This document shows positions 23,782 through 33,213 of a stretch of DNA of 64,000 nt, one piece after another. The position numbers and the translations under genes are program-made. Where the stretch lies: the NCBI GenBank assembly GCA_017889545.1, contig JAGFZV010000003.1, positions 124,001-188,000 of the forward strand, given 5' to 3'. How positions within the stretch are numbered: position 1 is the first letter of the stretch; every line of letters begins with the position of its first letter. The notes under the pieces were generated by a model. That model was not told the DNA's origin, did no database searches, and worked only from the letters and a program-made list of their open reading frames with translations. This DNA comes from Bacillota bacterium (lineage in GTDB: Bacteria; Bacillota; Negativicutes; CTSoil-072).

Positions 23782-24376
23782 CTAATGATCCCCCGCTCCC
23801 TAATTCTCGCCGGTTTTGCATCACCAATTCATTGCGGCCGGCGACCGTATCCGGATGCAGCAGTCCACCATTATGCAAAATATAGATCACACTCTGATTG
23901 TACGCAGCCAATAAAGCGCCATGAAGGCTTTCTTCCGCTAAATTCCGCAACTCTTCCACTCCCGGAAAAGAACGTGACGGTTCTATAAAATCCGCCAAAT
24001 AGATAATCTCGTCAAGCAGCGTCATTCCTGGTCCGCCAGTCGTATGAAAAGCAATCGCCCGACAAATTTCTCTGTCATTCACACCATACTCTCTTGCAGC
24101 CAGCAAAGATCCTAATTTTGCATGAAGCAACACCGGGGTTTCACGTTCTATACGATCTATCCCCAGACCCCATTCTTCCGCTATTGAAAGCAGTTGTTCG
24201 TCCGGCAAGGCACGTGCGCAATCGTGCAACAGCCCTGCTAATGCGGCTTTTTGCACATCCGCGCCGAACTGCCGTGCCAAACAGGCCGCTGTCCGGCTGA
24301 CGCCAATGGAATGGAGGTATCGTTTTTCTGATAATTGCGATCGTAATTGTTCGGCAACCGCTTCATATTCTATCAT
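23774..24376 (-). CDS. yqeK: YqeK, HD-domain diadenosine tetraphosphatase
   Basis: 200 aa. HD-superfamily metal ligands are visible: 'YLHSIGVSRTA' (first His), 'GLLHDCAR' (HD), 'FHTTGG' (fourth-helix His) and 'EIIYLADFIEPSR'. YqeK hydrolyses Ap4A symmetrically to ADP and is nearly always encoded next to nadD, as here. Its end overlaps the LCP gene by 8 bp. A terminator separates it from nadD, so it is either separately transcribed or depends on read-through. The start has only a weak ribosome-binding site. Confidence 0.92.
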   Translation of the reverse strand: MIEYEAVAEQLRSQLSEKRYLHSIGVSRTAACLARQFGADVQKAALAGLLHDCARALPDEQLLSIAEEWGLGIDRIERETPVLLHAKLGSLLAAREYGVNDREICRAIAFHTTGGPGMTLLDEIIYLADFIEPSRSFPGVEELRNLAEESLHGALLAAYNQSVIYILHNGGLLHPDTVAGRNELVMQNRRELGSGGSLDE

Positions 24377-24447
24377 TCATTATCACCGTAATATAAAATT
24401 CGTCGCCACGCCGGAATATCCTCTTTGATAAGCTCCCGTTTCCGTCA

Positions 24448-24473
24448 AGACAAAAGCCTCCATGTAGGAGGCT
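24448..24473 (-). terminator. Rho-independent terminator after nadD
   Basis: Perfect AGCCTCC/GGAGGCT stem with a 5-nt loop, followed on the minus strand by TTTTGTC. It lies 35 bp after the nadD stop. Confidence 0.8.
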
Positions 24474-24507
24474 GACAGCGTCGACAAAGCATATTCAATA
24501 GTCAACA

Positions 24508-25125
24508 TCATTCCCGATATAATCCTTCTTTTAAAATGTAACTCTCCACACTGTCCGGAACAATATATTTAACTGAGTGACCTGTTCTAACCCGCTCACG
24601 AATATCTGTGGATGAAATTTCCAGTTCCGGCGTCACTAACCGATGAATCCGGTTTTGACCAACGGATCCAAAATATTGAATAATCCCGTCAATCGCACTG
24701 CTGCAGCCGGGGCGGGCAGCTGCAATAATTGGGCATAATTCCAACAGCCGGTCAACGTTATTCCATGTAGGCAATTCCTGTACGGCATCTGCACCCATAA
24801 TAAAAAATAATTCCGTCTGCTCACCAAACTGTTCCATCAAAGCTAAGATCGTATCTACCGTAAATGATGGTCCCGGCCTCTCCATTTCAATTGTAGAAAC
24901 ATAAAAATATGGGTTCGAGTAAGTTGCCATCACGCTCATAATATAACGATGAATAGCCGGCGTCACATCCATGTTTTGTTTATGGGGAGGGCTGCTCGCC
25001 GGAATAAAAAGCACTTGGTCCAGACCATATTCATTGCGTACTGCCTCAGCAGTGACCAAATGGCCGATGTGGATCGGATCAAATGTGCCGCCCATAATGC
25101 CGATCTTTCTTTTTTTCTGTTCCAT
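24508..25125 (-). CDS. nadD: Nicotinate-nucleotide adenylyltransferase
   Basis: 205 aa, ATG with AGAGG upstream. 'GIMGGTFDPIHIGHLVTAE' contains the nucleotidyltransferase GxFDPxHxGH motif; 'LFIPASSPPHK' and C-terminal 'EISSTDIRERVRTGHSVKYIVP' (SSTxIR motif) complete the active site. It makes deamido-NAD from NaMN and ATP in NAD synthesis. An unusual hairpin lies in its leader (25169-25210). Confidence 0.97.
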   Translation of the reverse strand: MEQKKRKIGIMGGTFDPIHIGHLVTAEAVRNEYGLDQVLFIPASSPPHKQNMDVTPAIHRYIMSVMATYSNPYFYVSTIEMERPGPSFTVDTILALMEQFGEQTELFFIMGADAVQELPTWNNVDRLLELCPIIAAARPGCSSAIDGIIQYFGSVGQNRIHRLVTPELEISSTDIRERVRTGHSVKYIVPDSVESYILKEGLYRE

Positions 25126-25168
25126 TCAGGCCTCTTTCCGCTATACAAGCAAATGATCTTCGTTAATA

Positions 25169-25210
25169 GCCTGCAATACCCCTTAGGGGTCCCCGAGGGG
25201 TGAAACAGGC
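25169..25210. promoter_or_regulatory. GC-rich nested hairpin in the nadD leader
   Basis: GCCTG...CAGGC encloses ACCCC...GGGGT, which in turn encloses AGGGG/CCCC; alternative pairings among the four C/G blocks are possible. It lies between the predicted nadD promoter and its start codon and is not followed by a T-tract. Competing hairpins of this kind suit a switch-like leader, but no known class was matched. Confidence 0.55.
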
Positions 25211-25244
25211 CATAGTTCGAAGTAAGTCCGCATATATGCCCTTT

Positions 25245-25250
25245 ATTATA
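25245..25250 (-). promoter_or_regulatory. Extended -10 element upstream of nadD
   Basis: TGCTATAAT on the minus strand (TG-N-TATAAT extended -10); the -35 position is non-consensus. Predicted start near 25238, giving a leader of about 110 nt. Confidence 0.5.
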
Positions 25251-25325
25251 GCAGATAATCAAACAACTCGTACAGTGTCAATGCAAAATTGTAATCCAGT
25301 ATTACGCCTGCCGGAAGAAAATCAA

Positions 25326-25493
25326 TTACATTATTTGTTTTAATAAAATCAATGTGCCCGCAATAAGAGCGGCAATGATCAGTACCGCACGCAAATAGTC
25401 CAGTAAATCATGCCGGCCTTTCTCCGTTTGAAAATACCCATACAGACCCCGTATATACTCTTTGGCGCATTGAAAAAAACGCCTGTCATTCAT
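25326..25493 (-). CDS. 55-residue single-pass membrane protein, coupled to the MacB-like permease
   Basis: An ATG at 25493 lies within the last codons of the permease gene (8-bp overlap), and the frame runs 55 codons to TAA. The product has a basic, aromatic first half ([21 protein letters not shown]...) and one clear membrane helix near residues 36-49 ('[16 protein letters not shown]'). Overlap with the permease end implies translational coupling. Not a family I recognise. It may stabilise the pump; it could also be a chance ORF, but the hydrophobic pattern and codon use favour a gene. Confidence 0.55.
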   Translation of the reverse strand: MNDRRFFQCAKEYIRGLYGYFQTEKGRHDLLDYLRAVLIIAALIAGTLILLKQIM

Positions 25494-26703
25494 GCCGCAA
25501 AGCCTCTATCGGATCAAGGAGCGCAGCTTTTCGGGCCGGATATATGCCAAAAAACAAGCCAATTGCTACAGAAACGCCAAACGCCAATAAAATTGCCGAA
25601 AACGAAACAACGGTATTCCAGCCTGCCACCGTTGAAATGATATGTGCACTGACCATGCCAAGAACAATGCCCAGTAATCCGCCGGTGACCCCCAGCACGA
25701 TCGCTTCAATCAAAAATTGCAGTAAAATATTATGATAAGTGGCGCCAAGCGCTTTGCGGATACCAATTTCCCGCGTTCGCTCCGTAACGGATACCAACAT
25801 GATATTCATAATTCCGATGCCCCCTACCACTAGGGAAATCGCGGCGATGCAGCCCAGAAGCGTTGTAATGGCCCCCGTTGTTTCCGCAGCAGTCGCCATA
25901 ATCGCCGCCAGATTCCGTACCGTAAAATCATCTGGCGCTCCCGGCTGAATACGATGTCTAATTCGCAGTAACGAAGTAATCTCGTTTTGGACTTGGTCAA
26001 TTACATCTGCATTGTCCGCCTGAACATTAATGTTACTGACGTAAGTGATTCCCATCAGACGATCCTGGGCCGTTGTCAAAGGAATCACTGCAACATCGTC
26101 CTGGTCTTGTCCGGCTGCATTCTGACCCTTCGCTTCAAATACGCCTATTACCTTGAAGGGAGCCTTGTTAATTCGGATTGTTTGGCCGACAGGATTGATA
26201 TCGCCAAACAGATTCGTGACCAGAGTTTGTCCGATCACGACCACACGAGCGCGCGCATCCAGATCTCTGCTGCTAAAAAAACTGCCGGATGAGATATTCC
26301 AATTGCGCACATCCAAAAATTCCGGCGTCGATCCCTGCACGCTGGTTTGCCAATTCTGATTGCCGAAAACCAGTTGAAACTGACGGCTGACTGCCGGTGC
26401 TACGGCACTTACATTGTCCACTTCCCTCGCAATTGCCTGCGCATCCTTGTAAGTTAATGTAATATTGGAACCGGCGGCTAAGCGGACACCGCCAGACGGT
26501 GAAGCAGCTCCCGGAACAACGATCAGCAGATTACTGCCGAGTCCGGCAATTGAGTTTTCCACTTTTTGCTGCATGCCGATGCCGATCGCCACCATGGCGA
26601 TGACAGCGCCGACCCCAATAATAATCCCGAGCATGGTAAGAACAGAACGGAGCTTGTTCGCTCTTAACCCTTCGAAAGCAATGATCACACTTTCCCAGAA
26701 CAT
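25486..26703 (-). CDS. MacB-type ABC transporter permease (FtsX family)
   Basis: 405 aa, GGGGGCGAAAGC before the ATG. One N-terminal helix (about 20-42, '[24 protein letters not shown]'), a large extracytoplasmic MacB_PCD domain (about 45-275) and three C-terminal helices with '[28 protein letters not shown]', the FtsX signature. The ATPase is a separate gene, unlike E. coli MacB. It transduces ATP hydrolysis across the membrane as a mechanotransmitter. In a diderm it would pair with the adaptor encoded at 27409-28503 and an outer-membrane TolC, which is not in this window. Confidence 0.92.
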   Translation of the reverse strand: MFWESVIIAFEGLRANKLRSVLTMLGIIIGVGAVIAMVAIGIGMQQKVENSIAGLGSNLLIVVPGAASPSGGVRLAAGSNITLTYKDAQAIAREVDNVSAVAPAVSRQFQLVFGNQNWQTSVQGSTPEFLDVRNWNISSGSFFSSRDLDARARVVVIGQTLVTNLFGDINPVGQTIRINKAPFKVIGVFEAKGQNAAGQDQDDVAVIPLTTAQDRLMGITYVSNINVQADNADVIDQVQNEITSLLRIRHRIQPGAPDDFTVRNLAAIMATAAETTGAITTLLGCIAAISLVVGGIGIMNIMLVSVTERTREIGIRKALGATYHNILLQFLIEAIVLGVTGGLLGIVLGMVSAHIISTVAGWNTVVSFSAILLAFGVSVAIGLFFGIYPARKAALLDPIEALRHE

Positions 26704-27392
26704 GCTTTCGCCCCCTGTCTGACCTCATCTTTGACTAATACTCCATCACGAAATAACAGGATCCGGCGTGTAAATTCCGCAATATCCGGTTCATGCGTCA
26801 CTAGAATGATCGTTCGCCCTTCTTGATTCAGCCTGCAAAAAATATCCATAATCTCATCACCGGATTTGGTATCGAGGTTTCCAGTCGGTTCATCAGCCAT
26901 GATAATGGCAGGATCGTTTACGAGAGCTCGGGCGATAGCCACACGCTGCCGCTGTCCCCCAGACAATTCATTCGGCTGATGATCCTTGCGGTCGGCAAGA
27001 CCTACCGAAGTCAGCGCCTGCAGAGCCCGTTCCATGCGTGTTTTTTTATCAATTCCGGCATATACCATCGGCAATGCAACGTTTTGCAGAGCTGACATCC
27101 GTGCCAGCAAGTTAAACGTTTGGAAGACAAAGCCGATCTCCTTGTTGCGCACGCTTGCCAATTCATTATCATCTAACGCAGCCACCTCGCGCCCATTCAG
27201 GCGATACGATCCGCTGGTCGGACGGTCGAGGCAGCCCAAAATATTCATTAGTGTAGACTTTCCCGAGCCAGACGGCCCCATGATCGCTGTCATTTCACCA
27301 TTGGCAATTTCCAGGTTTACTCCTGCCAGGGCATGTACAACGTTATCACCCATAACATAGTCCTTGGTTATGTCCTTAAGCGAGATCCCCAT
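26685..27392 (-). CDS. MacB/LolD-type ABC transporter ATP-binding protein
   Basis: 235 aa with Walker A 'GPSGSGKST' (about 40), Q-loop 'FQTFNLL', signature '[15 protein letters not shown]' (about 140), Walker B '[12 protein letters not shown]' and H-loop 'LVTHEPD'. It provides the ATPase of the tripartite efflux system. It overlaps the permease start by 19 bp and follows the adaptor gene after 16 bp, so the three form one operon. Confidence 0.96.
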   Translation of the reverse strand: MGISLKDITKDYVMGDNVVHALAGVNLEIANGEMTAIMGPSGSGKSTLMNILGCLDRPTSGSYRLNGREVAALDDNELASVRNKEIGFVFQTFNLLARMSALQNVALPMVYAGIDKKTRMERALQALTSVGLADRKDHQPNELSGGQRQRVAIARALVNDPAIIMADEPTGNLDTKSGDEIMDIFCRLNQEGRTIILVTHEPDIAEFTRRILLFRDGVLVKDEVRQGAKACSGKV

Positions 27393-27408
27393 GTTTTTCC
27401 CTCCATCG

Positions 27409-28503
27409 CTACCGGCTTAATCCCCGAAGAGGATTGGTTGTGCCAGGCGCAGCCTGTCCCGCAGTTCCTGCTGATTTTCCAGGCAGCCAAACCTTGTCAC
27501 CTTCCTTGACCCCGCTGATAATTTCAGCCTTCTCATCGTTCGAAAGGCCAAGCTGGACTTGAACGCTCTGCGGTTTATCATCGACCACGATTTGTATGTA
27601 TTTTTGCCCTTTCGTTTCCTTAATAGCCGACAATGGCACCAATAGAGCATTCTTGCTTTCGCCGATTTTAATGGTGACCCTGGCGGTCATGGTTGGAAAT
27701 AATAATCCTTGTGGTTCCTCTACGTCGACATAGATTGTGTAATATACTACATTCTGTTGTATGACCGCCTTTTCCGATATGAGCGTTACCGTACCGGCAA
27801 ACGTTTTGCCCGGATAGGCATCCACTGTAAAATCAACTTTTTGCCCGAGTTTGACTCTCCCAATATCTGTTTCATCCACCTGCACCTGAATTTGCATTTT
27901 TGATAAATCCGCCACAGTTAGCAATACCATGGGATTGGAGATACCCGGCGCGACCGTTTGTCCGGCCGGAATCGGCTTGCCAATTACCTGACCATCAATC
28001 GGCGCGGTAATAACAGTATATTCCAATTGAGACAAAGAGTTTTCATAAGCGGCTTGAGCCACCTCGTAATTCATCCGGTCTGTATCCAGCTGCTGTGTCG
28101 GTTCGCCGCCGATCGCTGCCAACCGCTGGCTTCGCGAATAGATTAATGAAGCATTGGTCAACTGTGATTTCACTTGGCTGAGTTGACTCCTAAGACTGGT
28201 ATCATCCAACACGATCAATACTTGTCCAGCCTTTACCCGGTCATTCTCTCTGACATGAACTTGTTTGATCAATCCGGTAATACGGGAACTGACATCGACC
28301 GAATTCACCGCCGAGATGGTTCCGGTTGCCGAGACTGAAGCCAGAATGTCGCCTCGCTCGATTGCTACCGCCGTACCTGTGGAAACTGGTTTCGCGTTCT
28401 TATTATAGTAATACGTATAGCCGCCCCAACCGGCTGCGATTAAAATCAAAACAATAATAATCCAATTTTTGTAACGCCAACTTTTTTTCCATATTTCCTG
28501 CAT
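27409..28503 (-). CDS. MacA-like periplasmic adaptor (HlyD family)
   Basis: 364 aa. N-terminal membrane anchor at about 14-30, then '[40 protein letters not shown]' (lipoyl-like half-motif), a short coiled-coil hairpin (about 105-160), the second lipoyl half '[23 protein letters not shown]' and beta-barrel/MP domains. It bridges the MacB-type permease to the outer membrane and exports antibiotics, peptides or lipids; the substrate cannot be inferred. First gene of its operon. No promoter was recognised in the 150 bp upstream. Confidence 0.92.
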   Translation of the reverse strand: MQEIWKKSWRYKNWIIIVLILIAAGWGGYTYYYNKNAKPVSTGTAVAIERGDILASVSATGTISAVNSVDVSSRITGLIKQVHVRENDRVKAGQVLIVLDDTSLRSQLSQVKSQLTNASLIYSRSQRLAAIGGEPTQQLDTDRMNYEVAQAAYENSLSQLEYTVITAPIDGQVIGKPIPAGQTVAPGISNPMVLLTVADLSKMQIQVQVDETDIGRVKLGQKVDFTVDAYPGKTFAGTVTLISEKAVIQQNVVYYTIYVDVEEPQGLLFPTMTARVTIKIGESKNALLVPLSAIKETKGQKYIQIVVDDKPQSVQVQLGLSNDEKAEIISGVKEGDKVWLPGKSAGTAGQAAPGTTNPLRGLSR

Positions 28504-28601
28504 GCTGACACCTCCATGTTCGCCTTACTTTCAGTGTACATGTTTCCATCCGCCCAATCAATCCGCTACCTGTGAAATAATTGTGACATTTTGCTGCTGA
28601 G

Positions 28602-28633
28602 CAAAAAATATAGCGGTCAAAAGACCGCTATAT
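28602..28633 (-). terminator. Rho-independent terminator after proA
   Basis: Perfect 11-bp stem with loop AAAA (28608-28633); on the minus strand it is followed by TTTTTTGC. Confidence 0.9.
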
Positions 28634-28657
28634 CCGGATCAGGTTCTACTTCTTTCT

Positions 28658-29914
28658 TTATTCTCTGATTTGACCATCGCCAAAAATAATGTACTTGATA
28701 CTCGTTAATTCCGGTAAACCCATCGGACCGCGCGCGTGCAATTTTTGCGTGCTGATGCCAATTTCAGCGCCAAATCCAAACTCACAGCCATCCGTAAACC
28801 GGGTGGAGGCATTCACATAGACAGCCGCTGCATCAACTTCCCGTTGAAAACGACGAGCGTTAAAATAATCGCTGGTGACAATTGCCTCTGAATGACGGGT
28901 ACTATACCGGTCGATATGATCGATCGCTTCATCCAGGCTGGCAACAACTTTGATTGATACGATTAAATCATGATACTCCGTAGCCCAATCTTCCTCCGTT
29001 GCCGGCAAAACCGCAGAGTGGTATTGCCGTGTCTTATCACAACCGCGCAGTTCTACCCCCGCTTCATGATAACGAGACAGCATCGAGGGGAGAAATGCGG
29101 CAGCAATTGTTTCATGAACCAGCAACGTTTCCATCGAATTACAGACTCCCGGCCGGGAAACTTTGGCGTTAAAGGCGATCGCCTGCGCCATGTCCAAATT
29201 GGCCGTTACATCAATATACGTATGGCAGACGCCGCTGCCGGTCTCAATGACAGGCACCGTACTGTTTTCCACTACCGTACGAATGAGTCCTGCACCGCCC
29301 CGGGGAATAATAACATCCAGATATTGGTTCATCTTCAGCATATAGTCAACAGCACTGCGATCCGTTATTTCGATGAGATGAATCGCTCCCGTGGGGATGC
29401 CGGCAGTTTCGGCCGCTTGGGTAAGAACCCGCACAATGGCAATATTTGACGAAATCGCCTCTGAACCACCCCGCAGAAGCACTGCATTGCCTGATTTCAA
29501 GCATAGGCCGATCGCATCCGCCGTAACATTGGGCCGGGCTTCATAAATAATGCCGATTACGCCGAGCGGTACTCTTATTTTCCCGATTTCCAGGCCGTTA
29601 GGACGCTTCCACATTCCCGGAACTTCGCCAATCGGATCAGGTAATGCCGCAGCTTGGCGCAAGCCATCCGCCATCCCCCGGACACGATCTTCCGTAAGCA
29701 ACAGCCGATCCAACAGAGCATTGGATAAACCTTGCTTGCGGGCGGCTTCCATATCTTGCGCATTGGCCGCCAAGATACCGGTCATATGCTTTTCCAAGCT
29801 ATCCGCCATAGCATATAACGCGTGATCTTTCACGCTCGAAGCCAAAAAAGCCAGCCGTCTCGCCGCGTTCTTGGCTTGCGACCCTTTTTGTTCAAGTTCC
29901 TGCCTAAAACTCAT
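28658..29914 (-). CDS. proA: Gamma-glutamyl phosphate reductase
   Basis: Start at the ATG at 29914 (AGGGGAT 11 bases upstream) rather than the GTG at 29923; 418 aa, the usual length. Aldehyde-dehydrogenase fold with catalytic Cys in 'RPGVCNSMETLLVH', plus 'IIYEARPNVTADAIGLCLKSGNAVLLRGG' and 'GFGAEIGISTQKLHARGPMGL'. It reduces gamma-glutamyl phosphate to glutamate semialdehyde in proline synthesis. It lies 28 bp after proB in one operon ended by the 28602 terminator. Confidence 0.98.
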   Translation of the reverse strand: MSFRQELEQKGSQAKNAARRLAFLASSVKDHALYAMADSLEKHMTGILAANAQDMEAARKQGLSNALLDRLLLTEDRVRGMADGLRQAAALPDPIGEVPGMWKRPNGLEIGKIRVPLGVIGIIYEARPNVTADAIGLCLKSGNAVLLRGGSEAISSNIAIVRVLTQAAETAGIPTGAIHLIEITDRSAVDYMLKMNQYLDVIIPRGGAGLIRTVVENSTVPVIETGSGVCHTYIDVTANLDMAQAIAFNAKVSRPGVCNSMETLLVHETIAAAFLPSMLSRYHEAGVELRGCDKTRQYHSAVLPATEEDWATEYHDLIVSIKVVASLDEAIDHIDRYSTRHSEAIVTSDYFNARRFQREVDAAAVYVNASTRFTDGCEFGFGAEIGISTQKLHARGPMGLPELTSIKYIIFGDGQIRE

Positions 29915-29942
29915 TGGCGTCACATCCCCTTATCGATTAAAA

Positions 29943-31070
29943 TCATACCAACAACGTCAAATTGTCCCGATGGATCACTTCGTCATAAAGCTTTCCGCCC
30001 AATATCCCGGCAATTTCACCAGTATGGACGCCGATAATTTTTCGCACGTCTGCTGCTGGGTAGTTACTGATACCCCTGGCAATTTCCCGCCTTTGTGCTG
30101 TTAGAATACGCACTGTATTCCCTTGTTCAAAATCACCTTCAACGGCTACAATCCCGGCAGCCAGTAAGCTGGATCCCCCTTTTAACAGAGCCCTTTCACA
30201 TCCCTGATCAACAACGATCGCGCCCCGCAATCGAGATCCAAAAGCCAGCCAACGCTTTTTTATATGCAGCCGGTTCTCCTTGGAGAGAAAAATCGTGCCA
30301 ATCGGGTCTCCGTTCAAAATAGCACGCACGACGCCATCCTTAGCGCCGGAAGCAATGACCATCGCAACGCCGGAATTCACAGCAATCTTGGCAGCTTGGA
30401 TTTTTGTCTGCATTCCTCCGGTACCACGGAGCGATCCTGCTCCTCCGGCCAGGGCTTCAATATCCGCTGAAATTTCGGTGATCTCCGGAATAAGGACTGC
30501 TTCCGGGTTTTCCTGCGGGTTTGCAGTATAGACCCCTTCTACATCGGAAAGGATAATCAGCAGATCCGCATCAACAATGCTGGCTACCATGGCGGATAAC
30601 GTATCATTATCACCGATTTTAAGTTCATCGATCGATACCGCGTCATTTTCATTGATAACCGGGATCACTCCCATATCAAGCAGCGTCAACAGGGTATTGC
30701 GAGAGTTGGCATAATGCTTGCGGTTCACCGAATCAGCACGTGTTAATAAAACTTGCGCCACTACCTGCCCATACTCTGCGAACAGCTTTTCATACGTATG
30801 CATCAAAATGCCTTGACCGACTGCAGCCGCAGCCTGTTTCTGCGGAATGGTTTTAGGTTTTTCCTTAAGTCCAAGACGGTCCATTCCAGCACCTACAGCG
30901 CCGGAAGTCACAAGCAAGATCTCTTTTCCTTGATTGGCTAGATCAGATAATTCACGGACCAATTTTTCAATCCGCATAAAATTCAACTTACCGGTATTGT
31001 GCGACAAGGTGCTGGTTCCCACTTTGACCACAATCCTGCGGGCCTCCGTTAGGCTTTCTCTTGTTAGCAT
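29943..31070 (-). CDS. proB: Glutamate 5-kinase with PUA domain
   Basis: 375 aa. Amino-acid-kinase domain (1-260) with 'RRIVVKVGTSTLS', 'SGAVGAGMDRLG' and 'VIPVINENDAVS...FGDNDTLSA'-type motifs (here 'KIGDNDTLSAMVA'), then a PUA domain (about 280-360, 'RGAIVVDQGCERALLKGGSSLLAAGI'). It phosphorylates glutamate in the first step of proline synthesis and is normally feedback-inhibited by proline. Followed by proA. Confidence 0.98.
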   Translation of the reverse strand: MLTRESLTEARRIVVKVGTSTLSHNTGKLNFMRIEKLVRELSDLANQGKEILLVTSGAVGAGMDRLGLKEKPKTIPQKQAAAAVGQGILMHTYEKLFAEYGQVVAQVLLTRADSVNRKHYANSRNTLLTLLDMGVIPVINENDAVSIDELKIGDNDTLSAMVASIVDADLLIILSDVEGVYTANPQENPEAVLIPEITEISADIEALAGGAGSLRGTGGMQTKIQAAKIAVNSGVAMVIASGAKDGVVRAILNGDPIGTIFLSKENRLHIKKRWLAFGSRLRGAIVVDQGCERALLKGGSSLLAAGIVAVEGDFEQGNTVRILTAQRREIARGISNYPAADVRKIIGVHTGEIAGILGGKLYDEVIHRDNLTLLV

Positions 31071-31089
31071 CCCTTTTCTCCCTCACTAT

Positions 31090-31377
31090 TTACGGTAGTT
31101 CAATTTTCGGTTTATCAACATTTCTTTTAAATAATAATCCACTGCGGCCAATCACCTGTACCAGCTCGGCCGCCAGCCTGTCCGCTAATATCTCCATCAC
31201 TTCTGCGGGTTCTTGCGGACAATTTGTCAATACCTTCACTTTGATCAATTCTCGGGGGCCAATGGCTTCACGAGCGGTTATAATCACCGTTTCAACTACT
31301 CCCAGCTTTCCCACCTGAACGATCGGCTCCAACAAACTCCCCATCGCTCGCAGGTGCCGTTTTTGTTTTCCCGTCAA
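31090..31377 (-). CDS. yhbY: CRM-domain ribosome-assembly protein YhbY
   Basis: The open frame extends to 31476, but residues before 'TGKQKRHLRAMGSLL' include a Cys-rich stretch absent from the family. A TTG at 31377 with GGAG 6 bases upstream gives 95 aa, the usual length (about 97). The CRM fold is seen in 'LEPIVQVGKLGVVETVIITAREAIGPRELIKVKVL' with the GxxG loop (here GKLG) and 'LVQVIGRSGLLFKR'. YhbY binds pre-50S particles. It lies between proB and obg, a common neighbour set. Confidence 0.9.
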   Translation of the reverse strand: MTGKQKRHLRAMGSLLEPIVQVGKLGVVETVIITAREAIGPRELIKVKVLTNCPQEPAEVMEILADRLAAELVQVIGRSGLLFKRNVDKPKIELP

Positions 31378-31498
31378 TGCTGTCTCCAGAACAATCGTCC
31401 TCCTAAAAGATCGTTGCAAAAGTTCTTTTGCGCAACCACAGCTGCATTTACTTGCTTGCGCCTGATGCTTTTTCAACTCGTCTCATTATTTCATTGGA

Positions 31499-31522
31499 AG
31501 TCTATTGCAAAAGCAATAGACT
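31499..31522. repeat. Perfect 10-bp inverted repeat between obg and yhbY
   Basis: AGTCTATTGC and GCAATAGACT around AAAA. There is no T-tract on either strand, so it is a weak terminator at best; it could be an RNA processing or stability hairpin in an obg-yhbY transcript. Confidence 0.6.
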
Positions 31523-31529
31523 CCTAGCG

Positions 31530-32801
31530 TTATGCTCTAAATTCGAATTCCATCATACCAATTCGCACCGTATCGCCTTCTTTGATGCCGTGTGCCAATA
31601 ATTTCTCTTCAATGCCCAGCCGACGCCAGATCAGTTGGAAACGACGCAAGCCTTCATCATCATCAAAGTGGATCATCGCTACCAATTTTTCGATATTCCT
31701 GCCTTCCACGACAAACGCTCCGTCGTCCTCCCGCCGGATGGAAAACTCAGGTTCCGGTTTTGCTTCGTACACCTTAGCTGTTTCTATTTGCTCGGGTTCT
31801 TCGACATAGTTCGCCAATAGTTCGCTGACCCGGTTCATAAGCGCTTTCATGCCTTCCCCGGTAGCGGCAGAAATCGGAAAAATTTCACGACCTTGCGCTT
31901 TTATGTAGTCGGCGACTCTCGCATAATTCTCCCTTGCTTCCGGTAAATCCATCTTATTCGCTGCAATAATCTGCGGTCTGTTCGCCAGACGTTCGCTGTA
32001 CAATCGCAGCTCTTCATTAATTTTATGATAATCTTCAATTGGGTCACGGCCTTCACTGCCAGAAACATCCAACACATGAATCAGAATTTTTGTTCTTTCA
32101 ACATGGCGCAAAAATTCATGTCCAAGGCCCACACCCTGGTGAGCGCCCTCAATCAATCCGGGGATATCCGCCAACACAAAGTTGCGCTCTCCATCCAGAC
32201 TCACTACGCCCAGTACGGGGCTCAGTGTAGTAAAATGATATGCCGCCACTTCGGGTTTTGCCGCCGACACGCGGGATAGAATGCTTGATTTTCCAACACT
32301 GGGATAACCAAGCAAGCCCACATCGGCAATCAGTTTCAGTTCCATTGTCAGCCACGTTTCTACTCCGGGTTCGCCTTTTTCCGCAAACGTCGGCGCCCGG
32401 TGAACACTGGATACGAAGCGTGCATTGCCCCGTCCGCCCCGCCCGCCTTTGGCGGCAACAAATCGTTGTCCGGGACGGGTTAAATCGGCCAAAATATTGC
32501 CAGTGGCTTCCTCTTTGATCACTGTTCCGGGCGGTACCGGAATCTCCATTGGTACTGCCGTCTGTCCAGACATGTTTTTCGTACCTCCGTTGCCGCCCCT
32601 GTCCGCTTTAAAGTGCCGCTTATAACGAAAATCCTGCAGCGTATTACGGTTTACATCAACGACAAATACAATATCGCCGCCCCGGCCTCCGTCACCGCCG
32701 CTAGGCCCGCCCTTGGGAACATATTTTTCCCGCCGAAAACTGGATGCTCCATCCCCGCCATCCCCGGATTTTATATTGATTCTTGCTCTGTCAATAAACA
32801 T
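31530..32801 (-). CDS. obg: Obg/CgtA GTPase
   Basis: 423 aa. Glycine-rich Obg fold (1-158), G domain with 'GYPSVGKSSIL' (G1), 'DIPGLIEGAHQGVGLG' (G3) and 'NKMD' (G4), and a C-terminal OCT domain (about 340-423), present in most Firmicute Obg proteins. It takes part in 50S assembly and stress or sporulation signalling. The Spo0B-like gene lies 39 bp upstream, as in Bacillus. Confidence 0.98.
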   Translation of the reverse strand: MFIDRARINIKSGDGGDGASSFRREKYVPKGGPSGGDGGRGGDIVFVVDVNRNTLQDFRYKRHFKADRGGNGGTKNMSGQTAVPMEIPVPPGTVIKEEATGNILADLTRPGQRFVAAKGGRGGRGNARFVSSVHRAPTFAEKGEPGVETWLTMELKLIADVGLLGYPSVGKSSILSRVSAAKPEVAAYHFTTLSPVLGVVSLDGERNFVLADIPGLIEGAHQGVGLGHEFLRHVERTKILIHVLDVSGSEGRDPIEDYHKINEELRLYSERLANRPQIIAANKMDLPEARENYARVADYIKAQGREIFPISAATGEGMKALMNRVSELLANYVEEPEQIETAKVYEAKPEPEFSIRREDDGAFVVEGRNIEKLVAMIHFDDDEGLRRFQLIWRRLGIEEKLLAHGIKEGDTVRIGMMEFEFRA

Positions 32802-32840
32802 TTTGTTTTCTCCTCTGTTATGGCGCAGCCATACAATTCA

Positions 32841-33062
32841 TTAAATTTTTGGTTGTGGAGGGCATCCCGTCTGAGGCTTGTGGCGAAACAGAGATTCATC
32901 CAGCAACTCCATTTTTTTTGATGTCTCCTCAATATACTGCAGCGCTTTTTCGCCCCGCCCCAATTGAACCAAAGCATGGATAACCTGCAGGTGATTGATG
33001 AAATCATGCCGTTGAAGCCGCAATAGGCGAATTAATTGTGAACATACTTCCTCTTCAGCCAT
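32841..33062 (-). CDS. Spo0B-like alpha-helical phosphotransferase domain protein
   Basis: 73 aa with 'LLRLQRHDFINHLQVIHALVQLGRGEKALQYIEE', the Spo0B/SpoOB_a helix carrying the phosphorylatable His of an RHDFxNHLQ motif. Only the four-helix-bundle hairpin is present; Bacillus Spo0B (about 190 aa) also has a C-terminal ATPase-like domain, missing here. Position directly before obg matches the Bacillus spo0B-obg pair. It may relay phosphate in sporulation initiation or bind a partner kinase; in such short forms activity is unproven. Confidence 0.85.
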   Translation of the reverse strand: MAEEEVCSQLIRLLRLQRHDFINHLQVIHALVQLGRGEKALQYIEETSKKMELLDESLFRHKPQTGCPPQPKI

Positions 33063-33166
33063 AAGGCAACCATTCCTTTCGTGCCGGAATAATCGGAGGA
33101 TAACCTGTTGTTATCAAAAATTCGCGCTTCTAAAGATAAATCCCTTTAACAAAGTCAACGGGTCTT

Positions 33167-33205
33167 GAAAAAGTAGCGCCTGCGGCCGATTGGACCGCAG
33201 GCGCT
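33167..33205 (-). terminator. Rho-independent terminator after rpmA
   Basis: 11-bp GC-rich stem AGCGCCTGCGG/CCGCAGGCGCT (33175-33205), followed on the minus strand by ACTTTTTC. Ends the rplU-prp-rpmA operon. Confidence 0.9.
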
Positions 33206-33213
33206 TGTACTTG

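Noticed and set aside
24963-25262. 99-codon minus-strand ORF across the nadD start
   Set aside because: It overlaps nadD in another frame and spans the promoter and hairpin; no family similarity.
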